Notes: generated by a model from the sequence alone, not told the origin. A stretch of DNA of 64,000 nt from Achromobacter denitrificans NBRC 15125 (GCF_001571365.1 NZ_BCTQ01000020.1:55703-119702); one strand, 5' to 3'; shown: positions 53,494-63,097, counted from the first letter of the stretch. Numbers and translations are program-made.

Positions 53494-55160
53494 GGCGTAT
53501 CACCTCTCGGTTCATAAACGACGTGGCTCGAAGCGGCCTGCGCCGCGGGAGCCTGCGCGACTTTGGGGGAAACGGTCTTGGCGGCGGGGCGTTCGGCGCG
53601 CGCCTTGGCCGGCGCCTTGCGGGCCCTTGCGGCCTTGCGCGCCATCCAGCCGAACAGCGCCGCGCTGGCCAGGCAGGTCAGGTCGAAGCCGGCCATGACC
53701 CAATCGCCGGCGGGCAGGGAGACGCCGAGGTGGCGCGACGTTGTGAACGCGTTGACCACCGGCACCAGCGCGAGCGAGGCGGCGGCGATCGCCAGCAGGT
53801 CCTGCCATTTGCGGCGCTGGAAGAGGAATGCATAGACCAGCGACAGCCCCCAGGCGGAGAAGAACGCGCGTACTTCCCAGACCTGGCGGCCGGGCATCTC
53901 GGCCGGCAACAGGCGATTGGCCAGGAAGAAGGCCGCCACGCCGAAAACCACGCCCGCGATCGTCCCGGCGTTCAGGCCGTCCACCAGGCGCAGCGAGAAT
54001 GCTTCGCGGACGTCGCCCGGCCGCGCCTTCTGGCGGCGCTTGGCGATCCACAGGACCAGCCCCGTGCCCACCATGCCCGTGCCCGCCAGGCTTACCAGGA
54101 AATAGAACCACCGCAGCAGCGGTTCGGCGAACAGCCCCAGATGCAGCCCGGTAATGACGCCGGCGGTTTGCACCGTGGCGCTGAGGTCGTCCTCGCCTTC
54201 CTGCAAGGCGCCCGTCACGCCGTCAAAGCGCATGTAGGGCGCCAGCCGGCCATACGACACCCCGTCGGCGGCATCGCGGACCAGGGTCACGGTGGCGCCC
54301 GCGTCGCCGGGGTTGTTGACCGTGACGCGGCCGACCCGGCCATGCCAGTGATCCTGGGCCTGGGCCACCAGCGGCGCGATCGGGACCAGCGGCGCCGGCT
54401 GGTTCAGCGGCGGCGTGATCTTGAACGACTTGAAGACCTCGTCGGTGTACTGGCGCGGATTTTCATAGACGGCCTGGATGCCGGCGGGCATCAGCATGAC
54501 CATGAACAACACCAGCCCGCTAAACGTGATCATCAGGTGGAACGGCAGCCCCAGCACCGACAAGACGTTGTGCCCGTCCATCCAGGCGCGCTGCCCGCCC
54601 TTCTTCGGGCGGAAAGTAAAGAAATCGGTGAATATCTTCTTGTGCGTGATGATGCCGCTGATGATGGCCACCAGCATGAACATGCCCGCGATGCTCGCCA
54701 GCCAGCGCCCCCAAGGGAACGCGGTTTCCAGTTCGAAGTGGAACCGGTAGAAAAAATCGCCGCCGCGCGTTTCGCGGCCGGCGACGGCCTGCCCGCTGAC
54801 GGGGTCCAGCTTCACGCGCACGAAGCCGCGCTCGCCCGGCTTGGGCTTGGGCACCTGGTACAGCATCTGGATCAGCGGCTCGCGATTCGACGGCGGCGTG
54901 ATGAACCAGCGCTTGGCGTCCGGCGCGTGTTCGGCCAGGTAGCGTTGCGCCAGGTCCACCGCCTGTACCGCGGGCGTCGGCCGCACCTGGATCTCCGGCT
55001 GCATCCAGCTCGTGATCTCGGGCCGGAAGAACGCCAGCGTGCCGGTCAGGAACATCGCGAATAGCACCCAGCCGAAGATCAGGCCGGCCCAGGTATGCAG
55101 CCAGGACATGGACTGGCGCAAGCCTTCTTCGCCCTGCGCCTTGGCTTTCCCAGCCTTCAT
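53490..55160 (-). CDS. PepSY-associated membrane protein (siderophore iron reductase type)
   Basis: A 556-residue inner-membrane protein with a short N-terminal helix (MSWLHTWAGLIFGWVLFAMFLTG), a long periplasmic PepSY region and further membrane helices. The HTWAGL, FHFELE and DGHNVLSVLGLPFHLMI segments contain the conserved His residues proposed to bind heme in FoxB/FpvG-like proteins that reduce siderophore-bound iron in the periplasm. The C-terminus is an Ala/Lys-rich tail. The ATG at 55160 overlaps the DUF3649 stop by four bases. It is the main enzyme candidate of this operon. Confidence 0.85.
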   Translation of the reverse strand: MKAGKAKAQGEEGLRQSMSWLHTWAGLIFGWVLFAMFLTGTLAFFRPEITSWMQPEIQVRPTPAVQAVDLAQRYLAEHAPDAKRWFITPPSNREPLIQMLYQVPKPKPGERGFVRVKLDPVSGQAVAGRETRGGDFFYRFHFELETAFPWGRWLASIAGMFMLVAIISGIITHKKIFTDFFTFRPKKGGQRAWMDGHNVLSVLGLPFHLMITFSGLVLFMVMLMPAGIQAVYENPRQYTDEVFKSFKITPPLNQPAPLVPIAPLVAQAQDHWHGRVGRVTVNNPGDAGATVTLVRDAADGVSYGRLAPYMRFDGVTGALQEGEDDLSATVQTAGVITGLHLGLFAEPLLRWFYFLVSLAGTGMVGTGLVLWIAKRRQKARPGDVREAFSLRLVDGLNAGTIAGVVFGVAAFFLANRLLPAEMPGRQVWEVRAFFSAWGLSLVYAFLFQRRKWQDLLAIAAASLALVPVVNAFTTSRHLGVSLPAGDWVMAGFDLTCLASAALFGWMARKAARARKAPAKARAERPAAKTVSPKVAQAPAAQAASSHVVYEPRGDTP

Positions 55161-55438
55161 GCCACCCCCACCGCGCGGCCGGCCAGGAACAGGCCGCCGA
55201 GCACCGCGGCCGGCAACAAGATGCCGGCCCAGGCGCGCCACGCATTGCGGGTGGCGAACACCCAGATCACGCCGCAGGCGTAGACCACGAAGGACAACAT
55301 CTGCGCCGTGGTCACGGCGTCCGCCCGCCCCATGGGCAGCCAGACGGCCAGGCAGGCCGCGGCCGCCGAGGCCAGGGCATAGCCCCCCAGGATGGCGGCC
55401 GCCGCCCGGGAAAAGACGGCCAGACGATAGCGCATCAT
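55157..55438 (-). CDS. DUF3649 membrane protein
   Basis: A 93-residue protein with three hydrophobic segments, including RADAVTTAQMLSFVVYACGVIWVF and TRNAWRAWAGILL. This matches DUF3649, which occurs as a small partner next to PepSY proteins in iron-regulated operons. A double ATG begins the gene, 23 bases after the DUF4198 stop, and its end overlaps the PepSY start by four bases. The function is unknown. Confidence 0.8.
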   Translation of the reverse strand: MMRYRLAVFSRAAAAILGGYALASAAAACLAVWLPMGRADAVTTAQMLSFVVYACGVIWVFATRNAWRAWAGILLPAAVLGGLFLAGRAVGVA

Positions 55439-55461
55439 GCCTGCGCCGGCAGCGGGAGCTT

Positions 55462-56094
55462 TCACTGGGATACGTTGAAGGTCAGGGTGGATACGTAGCG
55501 GATCTTGGCGTAGGACTTGCCGTCGGCCTCGCCCGCCTTGTCTTCGACGTGGGCGGCTTCCAGCACGTACTGGCCGGGCCACGGCGTGGTGATCTCGATG
55601 CGGCCGTTCTCGTCGCTATGGAAGCGCTTTTCCCACTTGGGCGGGCCGAACACGGTGACCTCGGTCTTGGCCAGGGGCTTGCCCTTGAACTGCAGCACGA
55701 AGGCGTTGCCGCCCGCCGCGGCCGGCACCAGTTCCAGGTCCAGCTTGGCCGCGGTGTCTTCGCGGCCGGCCTTGGCGCCGTACTGCACCAGGGTGTCCTT
55801 GAACTGATAGGGCTGGCGCAGGCGCACGTCGCCCTTGCCCGTCGCGGCGAACTCGATGAAGTCGGCGCCTTCGGCCGACGCCTTCAGCGCCTTGCCGTCC
55901 GCGCCGGTCACGATCGGCGCGATCATGATCTTGCCCAGCAGGCCGTCGCGCTTTTCACGCAGGTCGTCGGCCCACTCGCCGAAGTACGCCTTGGCCGGAC
56001 CTTCGGCGCTGCGTTCCAGCCAAACGAAATGCGCCTGCGCGGCGCCCGCCGAGCCCAGGAGGGCGATGGCGGCCAAAGTCCTTGCGAATGCCAT
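55462..56094 (-). CDS. DUF4198 periplasmic protein
   Basis: A 210-residue exported protein: signal peptide (ends GAAQAHFVWLE), then two beta-rich parts with GPPKWEKRFHSDENGRIEI and TPWPGQYVLEAAHVE. This fits DUF4198, a family of carboxypeptidase-regulatory-like periplasmic proteins seen in metal-uptake operons. The mature protein begins with His-Phe, which could bind metal through its N-terminus. It is the first gene of the operon and has a Fur-like site upstream. Confidence 0.82.
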   Translation of the reverse strand: MAFARTLAAIALLGSAGAAQAHFVWLERSAEGPAKAYFGEWADDLREKRDGLLGKIMIAPIVTGADGKALKASAEGADFIEFAATGKGDVRLRQPYQFKDTLVQYGAKAGREDTAAKLDLELVPAAAGGNAFVLQFKGKPLAKTEVTVFGPPKWEKRFHSDENGRIEITTPWPGQYVLEAAHVEDKAGEADGKSYAKIRYVSTLTFNVSQ

Positions 56095-56161
56095 TATTGA
56101 TTTTCCTTAGTCCAGGCGCCGGCCGGACCCGCCCCGCGGCCGGGTCCGGATTCGGCGGGTT

Positions 56162-56180
56162 CTAAATTATAACCATTCTC
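56162..56180 (-). promoter_or_regulatory. Candidate Fur box upstream of the DUF4198 operon
   Basis: Read on the minus strand, GAGAATGGTTATAATTTAG matches the 19-base Fur consensus at 12 positions, by eye. It lies 68 bases before the DUF4198 start and just past the receptor gene stop. Iron repression of the whole DUF4198-DUF3649-PepSY-DUF3325 operon is inferred. Confidence 0.6.
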
Positions 56181-56202
56181 ACTACGATGTGACGCGGAAT
56201 TC

Positions 56203-58710
56203 CTACCAGCGGTACCGCAGGCTGGCCTTGATCGAGCGCTGGTAGCCGTACCAGCACCAGGAATCCCCCGCGCACGAGGCGATGTATTCCTTGTCGAACA
56301 GGTTCTGCACGTTCAACGCCACCTGCATGCCCTTGAGCGCGGGCGACGCGCGGCCCAGGTCGTAATCCAGCATCAGGTCGAACAGCGTGGCCGACGGAAC
56401 CTTCAGGGTGTTGGCCTCGTCCGCGTACGACGAACCGATGTAGCGCACGCCGCCGCCCACGCCCAGGCCCGCCAGCGGACCTTCCTGCAACTGGTAGCGC
56501 GCCCACGCGGACGCCTGCTGGGACGGCACGCCCACCGGCGTCTTGCCCTTCAGGTTCAGGCCCGCCACGCTGGGATAGGCCTTGGAGTATTCGTTGTCCA
56601 TCAGCGAATACGCCGCCACCAGCGTCAGCCCGCGCAGGGGCTCGGTCTTGGCTTCCAGCTCGATCCCCTGCGTGCGCAGCTCTCCCGCCTGGATGGAGCA
56701 GCGCCCGCCGGCCGTTCCGCAGATGTGCGTGGGATCCGGATCCGTGGTCGTCATGTTCTCGCGGCGGATGTCGTAGGCGGCCGCCGTCAGCATGGTCGCG
56801 CTGCCCGGCGGCTGGTACTTGATGCCCACTTCGTACTGCGTGCCCTCGATGGGCTTGAACGGCGTGTTGTTCCAGCCCGTGCCCGATTGCGGCTCGAACG
56901 ACTCGGAATAGCTGAAATACGGCGCCACTCCGTTGTCGAAGTTGTAGATGACGCCCATGCGGCCCGTGAAGGCCTCGGCGTTCAGCGACGAAGGCGCGAC
57001 GCGGCCGGTCGCGAGGGTGGTCGTCTCGCCGACGGTGCGCGACCAGTCGTAGCGTCCGCCCAGCAGCACCGAGAGCCGGTCGATCCTGATCTGGTCCTGG
57101 AAGTAGAGGCCGGTCTGGTATTGCTTGGAGGTGGCGTCCGTGGAGAACGGCGGCACCGGGATGTTCTGGTGGTTGTCCGGGTTGAGCACGTTCAACGCCG
57201 GCGCGGTGCCGAATCCCGACAGCGTGTCGGTCTTGACGTGCTGGTAGTCCAGGCCCACGAGCACCGTATGGTCGAAGGCGCCCGTGTTGAAGCGCGCCTG
57301 CAGGTTGTTGTCCAGCGTCAGCGCGCCCACGTCCACGTCGGTCGCGATCGACGCGCGCTGCTGGTACAGGTAGGTCTTGTCCGTGTAGCCGTAGTTGTTG
57401 GTCATCGCGCCGTAGATGCTGCGGTAGCGGGCTTCGGCGCGCGTCCAGCGCAGGCTTTGCGACGCCTTGAAGGTGTCGTTGAAGCGGTGGTCCAGCACGT
57501 AGCCCAGCGAATAGCTCTTGCGGTCGCTCTCTTCGAAGTTGGCGTCGCCGTCGTAGTAGTCGGCCGGCAGGCGGATGCCGTCCGGCGCCGACCGCAGCGT
57601 GCGCATGGACGAGACGCTGCCGTAGGAGCCCATGTCGGGGTCCCGCTGGAAATTCGTCAGGATGGTCAGCGACGTGTCGCCGTTGGGCCGCCACGTGAAG
57701 GCCGGCGCCACGAAATAGCGGCGTTCCTTGGTGTCCTTGACCTGGCCGTCGGACATGTAGCCCGAGCCCACCAGGCGGTACAGGTACTTGCCGTCACCGT
57801 CGAGCGGGCCGCCGAAGTCGAAGTTGGCGCGGCCGTAGTCGTAGTTGCCGACCTGCACTTCGACTTCGCGCAGCGTCTCTTCCAGCGGGCGCTTGCTGAC
57901 CTGGTTCACCACGCCGCCCGGGCCGCCCTGCCCGTACATGACAGACGCCGGCCCCTTCAGCACGTCCACGCGCTCCAGGCGATAGGCGTCCACCTGCGGC
58001 AAGGCATCGCGGCCGCCGAACACCCGCAGGCCGTCCAGGTAGGTCGAGGCCGAGAAGCCGCGCACGCTGAACTGGTCCAGGCGCGTGGCCGTGGCGCCGC
58101 GCGTCTCCGTGGCCACGCCCGCCGTGTATCGCAGCACCTGGTTGAGCGTCTGCGCGCCCTGCTCCGTTATCTGCTCCCGAGTCACGACGGAGACCGACTG
58201 CGGCGTTTCGATCAGCGGCGTGTCGGTCTTGGTGGCGCTGACGCTGGCCGTGGCCACGTAGCCCACCGTCGGCGCCAGCGCGCTGTCGGACATGCCCGAT
58301 ACCGTCACGGGCGCCAGCGTCGTCGTGCCGCCGTCCGAAACGGGGACCCGCACCAGCGTCCAGGTGTTGCCGGACTGGGCGCGCGCCTGCAGGCCGCTGC
58401 CCGACAGCAGATGGGCGAATCCGGCGTTGACCGAGTAGGCGCCCTCCAACCCGCCCGAACGGCGGCCGCGCACCAGCGCGGGATCGAACGACAGGACCAC
58501 GCCGGCGCTGCGCGCGAACTGCGTCAGCGCGTCGGCCAGCGGGCCGGCGGAGATCTGATAGCTGCGCGGCGCGCTGGCCGCGGCGGGAGCGGCCTGCGCC
58601 CAGGCCTGCGGCATGCCGGCGGCAAGCGCGCCGGCGCAGGTGGCGGCCAGCACGGCCAGGCGGCCGGCGGTCATGGATGCGCGCAAGCGCGAGTGGGGTG
58701 AAGCGGACAC
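56203..58710 (-). CDS. TonB-dependent siderophore receptor with STN signalling domain
   Basis: An 835-residue outer-membrane receptor. After the signal peptide (ends AWAQA), residues about 48-120 form an STN (secretin/TonB short N-terminal) domain that contacts FecR. The plug (about 150-270; ETPQSVSVVTREQI and GQGGPGGVVNQVSKRP) and the 22-strand barrel follow, ending SLRYRW. This is the FpvA/FoxA pattern for ferric siderophores; the ligand is not determinable. It lies 87 bases downstream of fecR, completing a cell-surface signalling trio. Confidence 0.93.
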   Translation of the reverse strand: MSASPHSRLRASMTAGRLAVLAATCAGALAAGMPQAWAQAAPAAASAPRSYQISAGPLADALTQFARSAGVVLSFDPALVRGRRSGGLEGAYSVNAGFAHLLSGSGLQARAQSGNTWTLVRVPVSDGGTTTLAPVTVSGMSDSALAPTVGYVATASVSATKTDTPLIETPQSVSVVTREQITEQGAQTLNQVLRYTAGVATETRGATATRLDQFSVRGFSASTYLDGLRVFGGRDALPQVDAYRLERVDVLKGPASVMYGQGGPGGVVNQVSKRPLEETLREVEVQVGNYDYGRANFDFGGPLDGDGKYLYRLVGSGYMSDGQVKDTKERRYFVAPAFTWRPNGDTSLTILTNFQRDPDMGSYGSVSSMRTLRSAPDGIRLPADYYDGDANFEESDRKSYSLGYVLDHRFNDTFKASQSLRWTRAEARYRSIYGAMTNNYGYTDKTYLYQQRASIATDVDVGALTLDNNLQARFNTGAFDHTVLVGLDYQHVKTDTLSGFGTAPALNVLNPDNHQNIPVPPFSTDATSKQYQTGLYFQDQIRIDRLSVLLGGRYDWSRTVGETTTLATGRVAPSSLNAEAFTGRMGVIYNFDNGVAPYFSYSESFEPQSGTGWNNTPFKPIEGTQYEVGIKYQPPGSATMLTAAAYDIRRENMTTTDPDPTHICGTAGGRCSIQAGELRTQGIELEAKTEPLRGLTLVAAYSLMDNEYSKAYPSVAGLNLKGKTPVGVPSQQASAWARYQLQEGPLAGLGVGGGVRYIGSSYADEANTLKVPSATLFDLMLDYDLGRASPALKGMQVALNVQNLFDKEYIASCAGDSWCWYGYQRSIKASLRYRW

Positions 58711-58797
58711 GAAACTCTCCCTGTACGGTGATGTCTATCCTGCTTTCCGTACGGGATCCGGAAACCTGCAAGGCGCGGACCGGAAAATTTGTAACGT

Positions 58798-59754
58798 TCA
58801 GGTCTCGCGGGGGCCGACCCACAGCAGATACTGGGTGTGCCGCGTCACGCTGATGGGCAAGGCGGGTTCCAGCGCCTTGAGCGCGCGCTCCGCGTCGTCC
58901 AGCGGGAACACCCCCGACAACCGCAGTCCGGCCACGGCGGGGTCCACCCGGATCATGCCCACGCGCTGACGCGCCAGGTAGCGCGCGAACTCGTCCAGGC
59001 GCCAATCCTTCGCCACCACCATGCCGTCGACCCAGGCCAGCCGGTCTGGATCGGAAGCCAGGCGGCCGACGTCGCCGTCGTCGGAGAACGTCAGGCGCTC
59101 GCCCGCTTCCGCCTGCGTGATGGCGCCGCCCCGCAGCAGGCGCACGCTGCCTTCATAGACGCCCACGCGCGCGCCCTGGTTCGTGCGCCGCAGGTCGAAG
59201 CGCGCGGTCTCGGCGCGCAGCTCTCCGTAGCCGGTGTCCACCCGCAGCGCCGCGATACCGGGGCGCGCTTCCGTGCGCACCAGCATTTCGCCGCGCAGCA
59301 GGTCGATGCCGTGCACCTCGCCGCCCAGGCGCAGGCGCACCGCGCTATCGCTATTCAGGGTAATGTGTAGCCCGTCGGCCACCGCCACCGCCCGGCGTTC
59401 GCCGATGCCGGTGCTCAGGTCCGCCGCCAGGCGCTGCCAGGGCGCGTGGCGATAGCCTGCCCAGCCGGTCAGGGCCACGCCCGAAATCGCCAGCAGCCCG
59501 CGCAGGGCCGCGCGGCGGCCGGGCGAGCGCGGCGCCGCCAGCGCGGCGTGCGCCAGCGCCGAGGGCACCCGGCGCGCATCCCGGCCGATGCGCTGCAGCC
59601 GCTCCCAGGCCTGTCGATGCGCGGGGTCCTGGGCCAGCCAGGCCTCGCACGAGCGCAGCTCGTCGGCGCCGGCCACGCCCGATTGCAGCCTGACCCACCA
59701 GGCGATCGCCTGGCTCACGACCGGATCCGGCTTCCGGCCGCCGGCGCTATCCAT
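58798..59754 (-). CDS. FecR-family anti-sigma/regulatory protein
   Basis: A 318-residue inner-membrane protein. The N-terminal cytoplasmic part (about 1-80) has the DUF4880-type ITAWWVRLQSG-like segment and binds the sigma factor. A membrane segment near residue 95 is followed by the periplasmic FecR domain (AVADGLHITLNSDSAV, EGSVRLL) and a C-terminal STN-interacting part. It overlaps the sigma factor gene by 8 bases. It relays occupancy of the TonB receptor to the sigma factor. Confidence 0.92.
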   Translation of the reverse strand: MDSAGGRKPDPVVSQAIAWWVRLQSGVAGADELRSCEAWLAQDPAHRQAWERLQRIGRDARRVPSALAHAALAAPRSPGRRAALRGLLAISGVALTGWAGYRHAPWQRLAADLSTGIGERRAVAVADGLHITLNSDSAVRLRLGGEVHGIDLLRGEMLVRTEARPGIAALRVDTGYGELRAETARFDLRRTNQGARVGVYEGSVRLLRGGAITQAEAGERLTFSDDGDVGRLASDPDRLAWVDGMVVAKDWRLDEFARYLARQRVGMIRVDPAVAGLRLSGVFPLDDAERALKALEPALPISVTRHTQYLLWVGPRET

Positions 59755-60280
59755 AGAAGGCCGCGTAGCAGGCGGACATCGCCCGCAGCATGTACTGCTG
59801 CACCGAGCTGAGCGACACGCCCAGGCGTTCGGCGATTTCGGGATAGGTCAACCCATCCAGCTGCGACAGCAGGAAAGCCGAGCGCGCCTTGGGCGGCAGG
59901 CCGTCGAGCAGGCGATCCAGCTGCGCCAGCGATTGCAGCTGCTCGGCCTGGGCTTCGGGCGACGGCGCATAAGCTTCGGGAATGGCGGCCAGATAGGCCA
60001 GGTAGGCGTGTTCCAGGGCGGCGTGGCGCTGGTGGTCCACCACCAGGCCCTTGGCGATCGTGGTCAGCAGCGCCCGGGCATCGCACTCGCGCACCGCCTT
60101 GCGGCCCTGGATCACCCTGACGAAGACGTCCTGCGCCAGGTCCTCGGCGCGGTGCTCGCACCCCAGCCTGCGGCGCAGCCATCCGAACAGCCAGGGGCGG
60201 TGGTCGCGGTACAGGCCGTCGACGGGCGCGGCGGGAACGTCCGCGCGCGAAGCCGGTGTGGGCAGGAAGGTGGAAGACAC
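59747..60280 (-). CDS. FecI-type ECF sigma factor
   Basis: A 177-residue extracytoplasmic-function sigma factor with region 2 (LYRDHRPWLFGWLRRRLG, AEDLAQDVFVRV) and region 4 (LPPKARSAFLLSQLDGLTYPEIAERLGVSLSSVQQYM). It is first in the operon with fecR and the receptor gene, the standard iron-starvation signalling unit. It should transcribe the receptor gene when siderophore binds. A strong Fur-like site lies 45 bases upstream of its start. Confidence 0.95.
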   Translation of the reverse strand: MSSTFLPTPASRADVPAAPVDGLYRDHRPWLFGWLRRRLGCEHRAEDLAQDVFVRVIQGRKAVRECDARALLTTIAKGLVVDHQRHAALEHAYLAYLAAIPEAYAPSPEAQAEQLQSLAQLDRLLDGLPPKARSAFLLSQLDGLTYPEIAERLGVSLSSVQQYMLRAMSACYAAFYG

Positions 60281-60324
60281 GGTTGAGACTGCGGTGCTGG
60301 ACCAGAAGTCTCAAAATCTTAATT

Positions 60325-60343
60325 GATAATGACTTGCATTACT
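60325..60343 (-). promoter_or_regulatory. Candidate Fur box upstream of the fecI-type gene
   Basis: GATAATGACTTGCATTACT, on the plus strand, matches the Fur consensus at 13 of 19 positions by eye, with both half-site cores (GATAATGA and CATTA). Because the element is near-palindromic it serves the leftward sigma factor gene. It is the best Fur candidate in the window. Confidence 0.72.
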
Positions 60344-60391
60344 AATTCTATATGCGCCCCGGCCCGGAAAACCCGGGCGGATGCGGCATAA

Positions 60392-61483
60392 CTACAACGA
60401 CACGGTCAGGCGGCGCTCGGATTCCAGGTACTCGCGCGACTGCATTTCAAGAATGCGCGAGACCGTGCGGTGGAATTCGTTGGCCAGCGCGCCCTCGGTA
60501 TAGATCTCTTCGGGCTCGCACTCGGCGGACATGATGAGCTTGACGCGGTGGTCGTAGAACACGTCGATCAGCCACGTGAAGCGGCGCGCCTCGGAAGCCT
60601 GGCGCGGCCCCATCCGGGGCACGCCCGACAGGATCACCGCGTGGAAGCGATTGGCCAGTTCCAGGTAGTCGTTCTGCGAACGAGGGCCGCCGCAAAGCGT
60701 GGCGAAGTCGAACCACACGACCGAACCCGCGAGCGCCAGCGCCCGGATCTCGCGATGCTCGATGTGCAGCAGCGGCTCCTGGGGCGGCGTGTCGGCCAGC
60801 GCATCGAAGGCTTTCTGCAACGCCTGCCGGGCATGCTCGTCCAGCGGCGTGTGATAGCACTGGACCTGTTCCAGCGAACGGCGGCGGTAGTCGACGCCGG
60901 CATCCACGTTCATGACGTCCATGCGCGACTGGATCAGCTTGATGGCGGGCAGCACGCGGTCGCGGTGCAAGCCGTCGGGGTACAGCGTCGAGGGCTCGTA
61001 GTTGGAGGTCATCACGAAGGACGTGCCGTACTCGAACAGCTTGAGCAGCAGGCGGTGCAGGATCATCGCGTCCGCGACGTCGGACACGTGGAATTCGTCG
61101 AAGCAGATCAGGCGGTAGCGCTTGGCCACCCGCCGGGCCACTTCGTCCAGCGGGTCCTGCATGCCTTTCACTTCTTCCAGTTCGCGATGCACGCCGCGCA
61201 TGAACTCATGGAAGTGCAGGCGCGTCTTGCGCACCACGGGCACGGTGGCGTAGAAGGCATCCATCAGGAAGCTCTTGCCCCGCCCCACCCCGCCCCACAG
61301 ATAAACGCCGCGCGGCACGTCGGGGCGGTTCAGCAGTTTCTTCAGCGCGTTCGAGCGCATCGACTTGAACTTGACCCAATCGTCGTAGTAGCGCTGCAGC
61401 CGGTCGATCGCCTTCTTCTGGGCGCTGTCGGGCTTGTAGCCGCGTTCGGCCAGGGCGTGTTCGTAGTATTCGCTGACGTTCAT
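60392..61483 (-). CDS. zapE: Cell division protein ZapE (AFG1-like ATPase)
   Basis: A 363-residue AAA-type ATPase. Walker A is GGVGRGKSF (about residue 63), Walker B CFDEFHVSD, and the arginine-rich sensor region EARRFTWLIDVFYD follows. ZapE associates with the Z-ring under stress and is related to mitochondrial AFG1. The ATG at 61483 (MNVSEYYEH) matches the family start; the longer frame would run into the lpdA terminator. In related bacteria it commonly follows the odhB-lpdA genes, as it does here. Confidence 0.92.
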   Translation of the reverse strand: MNVSEYYEHALAERGYKPDSAQKKAIDRLQRYYDDWVKFKSMRSNALKKLLNRPDVPRGVYLWGGVGRGKSFLMDAFYATVPVVRKTRLHFHEFMRGVHRELEEVKGMQDPLDEVARRVAKRYRLICFDEFHVSDVADAMILHRLLLKLFEYGTSFVMTSNYEPSTLYPDGLHRDRVLPAIKLIQSRMDVMNVDAGVDYRRRSLEQVQCYHTPLDEHARQALQKAFDALADTPPQEPLLHIEHREIRALALAGSVVWFDFATLCGGPRSQNDYLELANRFHAVILSGVPRMGPRQASEARRFTWLIDVFYDHRVKLIMSAECEPEEIYTEGALANEFHRTVSRILEMQSREYLESERRLTVSL

Positions 61484-61510
61484 GTGGGAAAGCAGGTAAG
61501 AAGCAAAATG

Positions 61511-61538
61511 AAAAAAGGGCGGATCCTTGAACCCGCCC
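61511..61538 (-). terminator. Intrinsic terminator of lpdA
   Basis: On the minus strand a GGGCGG/CCGCCC stem with a 10-base loop is followed by TTTTTT. It lies 29 bases past the lpdA stop and 28 bases before zapE, so zapE probably has its own promoter or receives read-through only. Confidence 0.85.
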
Positions 61539-61566
61539 CCGTCTTGCATCGGCTACGCCGCGTCGA

Positions 61567-62994
61567 TCAGAAGTTCAACGCGCGCTTGTCCACGGCCAAT
61601 GCGGCTTCCTTCACGGCTTCCGACAGCGTCGGGTGCGCGTGGCAGATGCGGGCGATGTCTTCGGCGGCGCCGCGGAATTCCATGATGGTCACGGCTTCCG
61701 AGATCAGTTCCGAGGCCATCGGGCCCACGATGTGCACGCCCAGGACTTCGTCGGTCTTGGCATCGGCGATCACCTTGGCGAAGCCGGTGGTGTCGCCCAG
61801 CGCGCGGGCGCGGCCGTTGGCCAGGAAGGGGAAGCTGCCGGCCTTGTACTCGCGGCCTTCGGCCTTGAGTTGCTGTTCGGTCTTGCCCACCCAGGCGATT
61901 TCCGGCGAGGTGTAGATCACCCACGGCACGGTGTCGAAGTTGACGTGGCCGTGCTGGCCGGCGATGCGCTCGGCAACCGCCACGCCTTCTTCCTCGGCCT
62001 TGTGCGCCAGCATCGGACCGCGAACCACGTCGCCCACCGCCCAGACGTTCGGCAGGTTGGTCTTGCAGTCGCCGTCCACGGCGACGAAGCCGCGCTCGTC
62101 CAGCTTCAGGCCCACGGCCTCGGCGTTCAGGCCGCCGGTATAGGGAACGCGGCCGATCGAGACGATCAGCTTGTCGACCACCAGCTTCTGCTCGGCGCCC
62201 TTGGCGTCGACGTAGGGCACGGTCACCGACTTGGCGGTGGCCTTGATCTCGCCGATCTTCACGCCCATCTGGATGTTCAGGCCTTGCTTGGTGAAGGCCT
62301 TGAGGGCTTCCTTGGCCACTTGCTGGTCGGCGGCGGCCAGGAATTCCGGCATCGCTTCCAGGATGGTGACTTCCGAACCCAGGCGGCGCCACACGCTGCC
62401 CATTTCCAGGCCGATCACGCCGGCGCCGATCACGCCCAGCGTCTTCGGCACGACGCCGATGTTCAGCGCGCCGTCGTTGGACAGCACGACCTTTTCGTCG
62501 AACGGCAGGCCGGGCAGTTCACGCGCCGACGAACCGGTAGCGACGACGACGTGCTTGGCAACCAGGTCGGCTTCGGCGGTGCCGGTGACCTTGATGGCCC
62601 AGCCGCCTTCCACCTGGCCGGCGAACTCGCCCTTGCCATGGAAGAAGGTGACCTTGTTCTTCTTGAACAGGTACAGGATGCCGTCGTTGTTCTGCTTGAC
62701 CACCGTGTTCTTGCGGCCGATCAGCGTGTCGAGCTTCAGGCTCACGCCCTTGACTTCGATGCCGTGCTCGGCGAAGTGGTGGTTGGCTTGTTCGAAATGC
62801 TCCGACGATTGCAGCAGCGCCTTGGAGGGGATGCAGCCGACGTTGGTGCAGGTGCCGCCGGGAGCCGGGCCGCCTTGGCCGTTCTGCCAGGCGTCGATGC
62901 AGGCCACCGACATGCCGAGTTGGGCCGCGCGGATGGCTGCGATGTAGCCGCCGGGGCCGGCGCCGATCACGACGACGTCAAATTGTTGGGACAT
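61567..62994 (-). CDS. lpdA: Dihydrolipoyl dehydrogenase (E3)
   Basis: A 475-residue flavoprotein that reoxidises dihydrolipoamide with NAD in 2-oxoglutarate dehydrogenase. Features: FAD motif GAGPGG (residues 11-16), redox-active disulfide in [16 protein letters not shown] (CxxxxC), a NAD-binding [13 protein letters not shown] and the C-terminal catalytic His-Glu pair in [13 protein letters not shown]. The ATG at 62994 gives the standard N-terminus. It lies 103 bases after odhB in the same operon, the usual sucA-odhB-lpdA order. Confidence 0.96.
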   Translation of the reverse strand: MSQQFDVVVIGAGPGGYIAAIRAAQLGMSVACIDAWQNGQGGPAPGGTCTNVGCIPSKALLQSSEHFEQANHHFAEHGIEVKGVSLKLDTLIGRKNTVVKQNNDGILYLFKKNKVTFFHGKGEFAGQVEGGWAIKVTGTAEADLVAKHVVVATGSSARELPGLPFDEKVVLSNDGALNIGVVPKTLGVIGAGVIGLEMGSVWRRLGSEVTILEAMPEFLAAADQQVAKEALKAFTKQGLNIQMGVKIGEIKATAKSVTVPYVDAKGAEQKLVVDKLIVSIGRVPYTGGLNAEAVGLKLDERGFVAVDGDCKTNLPNVWAVGDVVRGPMLAHKAEEEGVAVAERIAGQHGHVNFDTVPWVIYTSPEIAWVGKTEQQLKAEGREYKAGSFPFLANGRARALGDTTGFAKVIADAKTDEVLGVHIVGPMASELISEAVTIMEFRGAAEDIARICHAHPTLSEAVKEAALAVDKRALNF

Positions 62995-63097
62995 AGTGTT
63001 CTCGCGGTGAGGTATTGAGTGAAGCACGCCCCGCCCTGCGGGCCGGCCGGGAGCCGGCCGGGGCGCCGCAAGCGGGCGCCGGGCCGGGGCGTCGAGA

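Noticed and set aside
56725..58701. 658-residue open frame opposite the siderophore receptor
   Set aside because: Antisense shadow with Arg/His/Val-rich composition and no domain.
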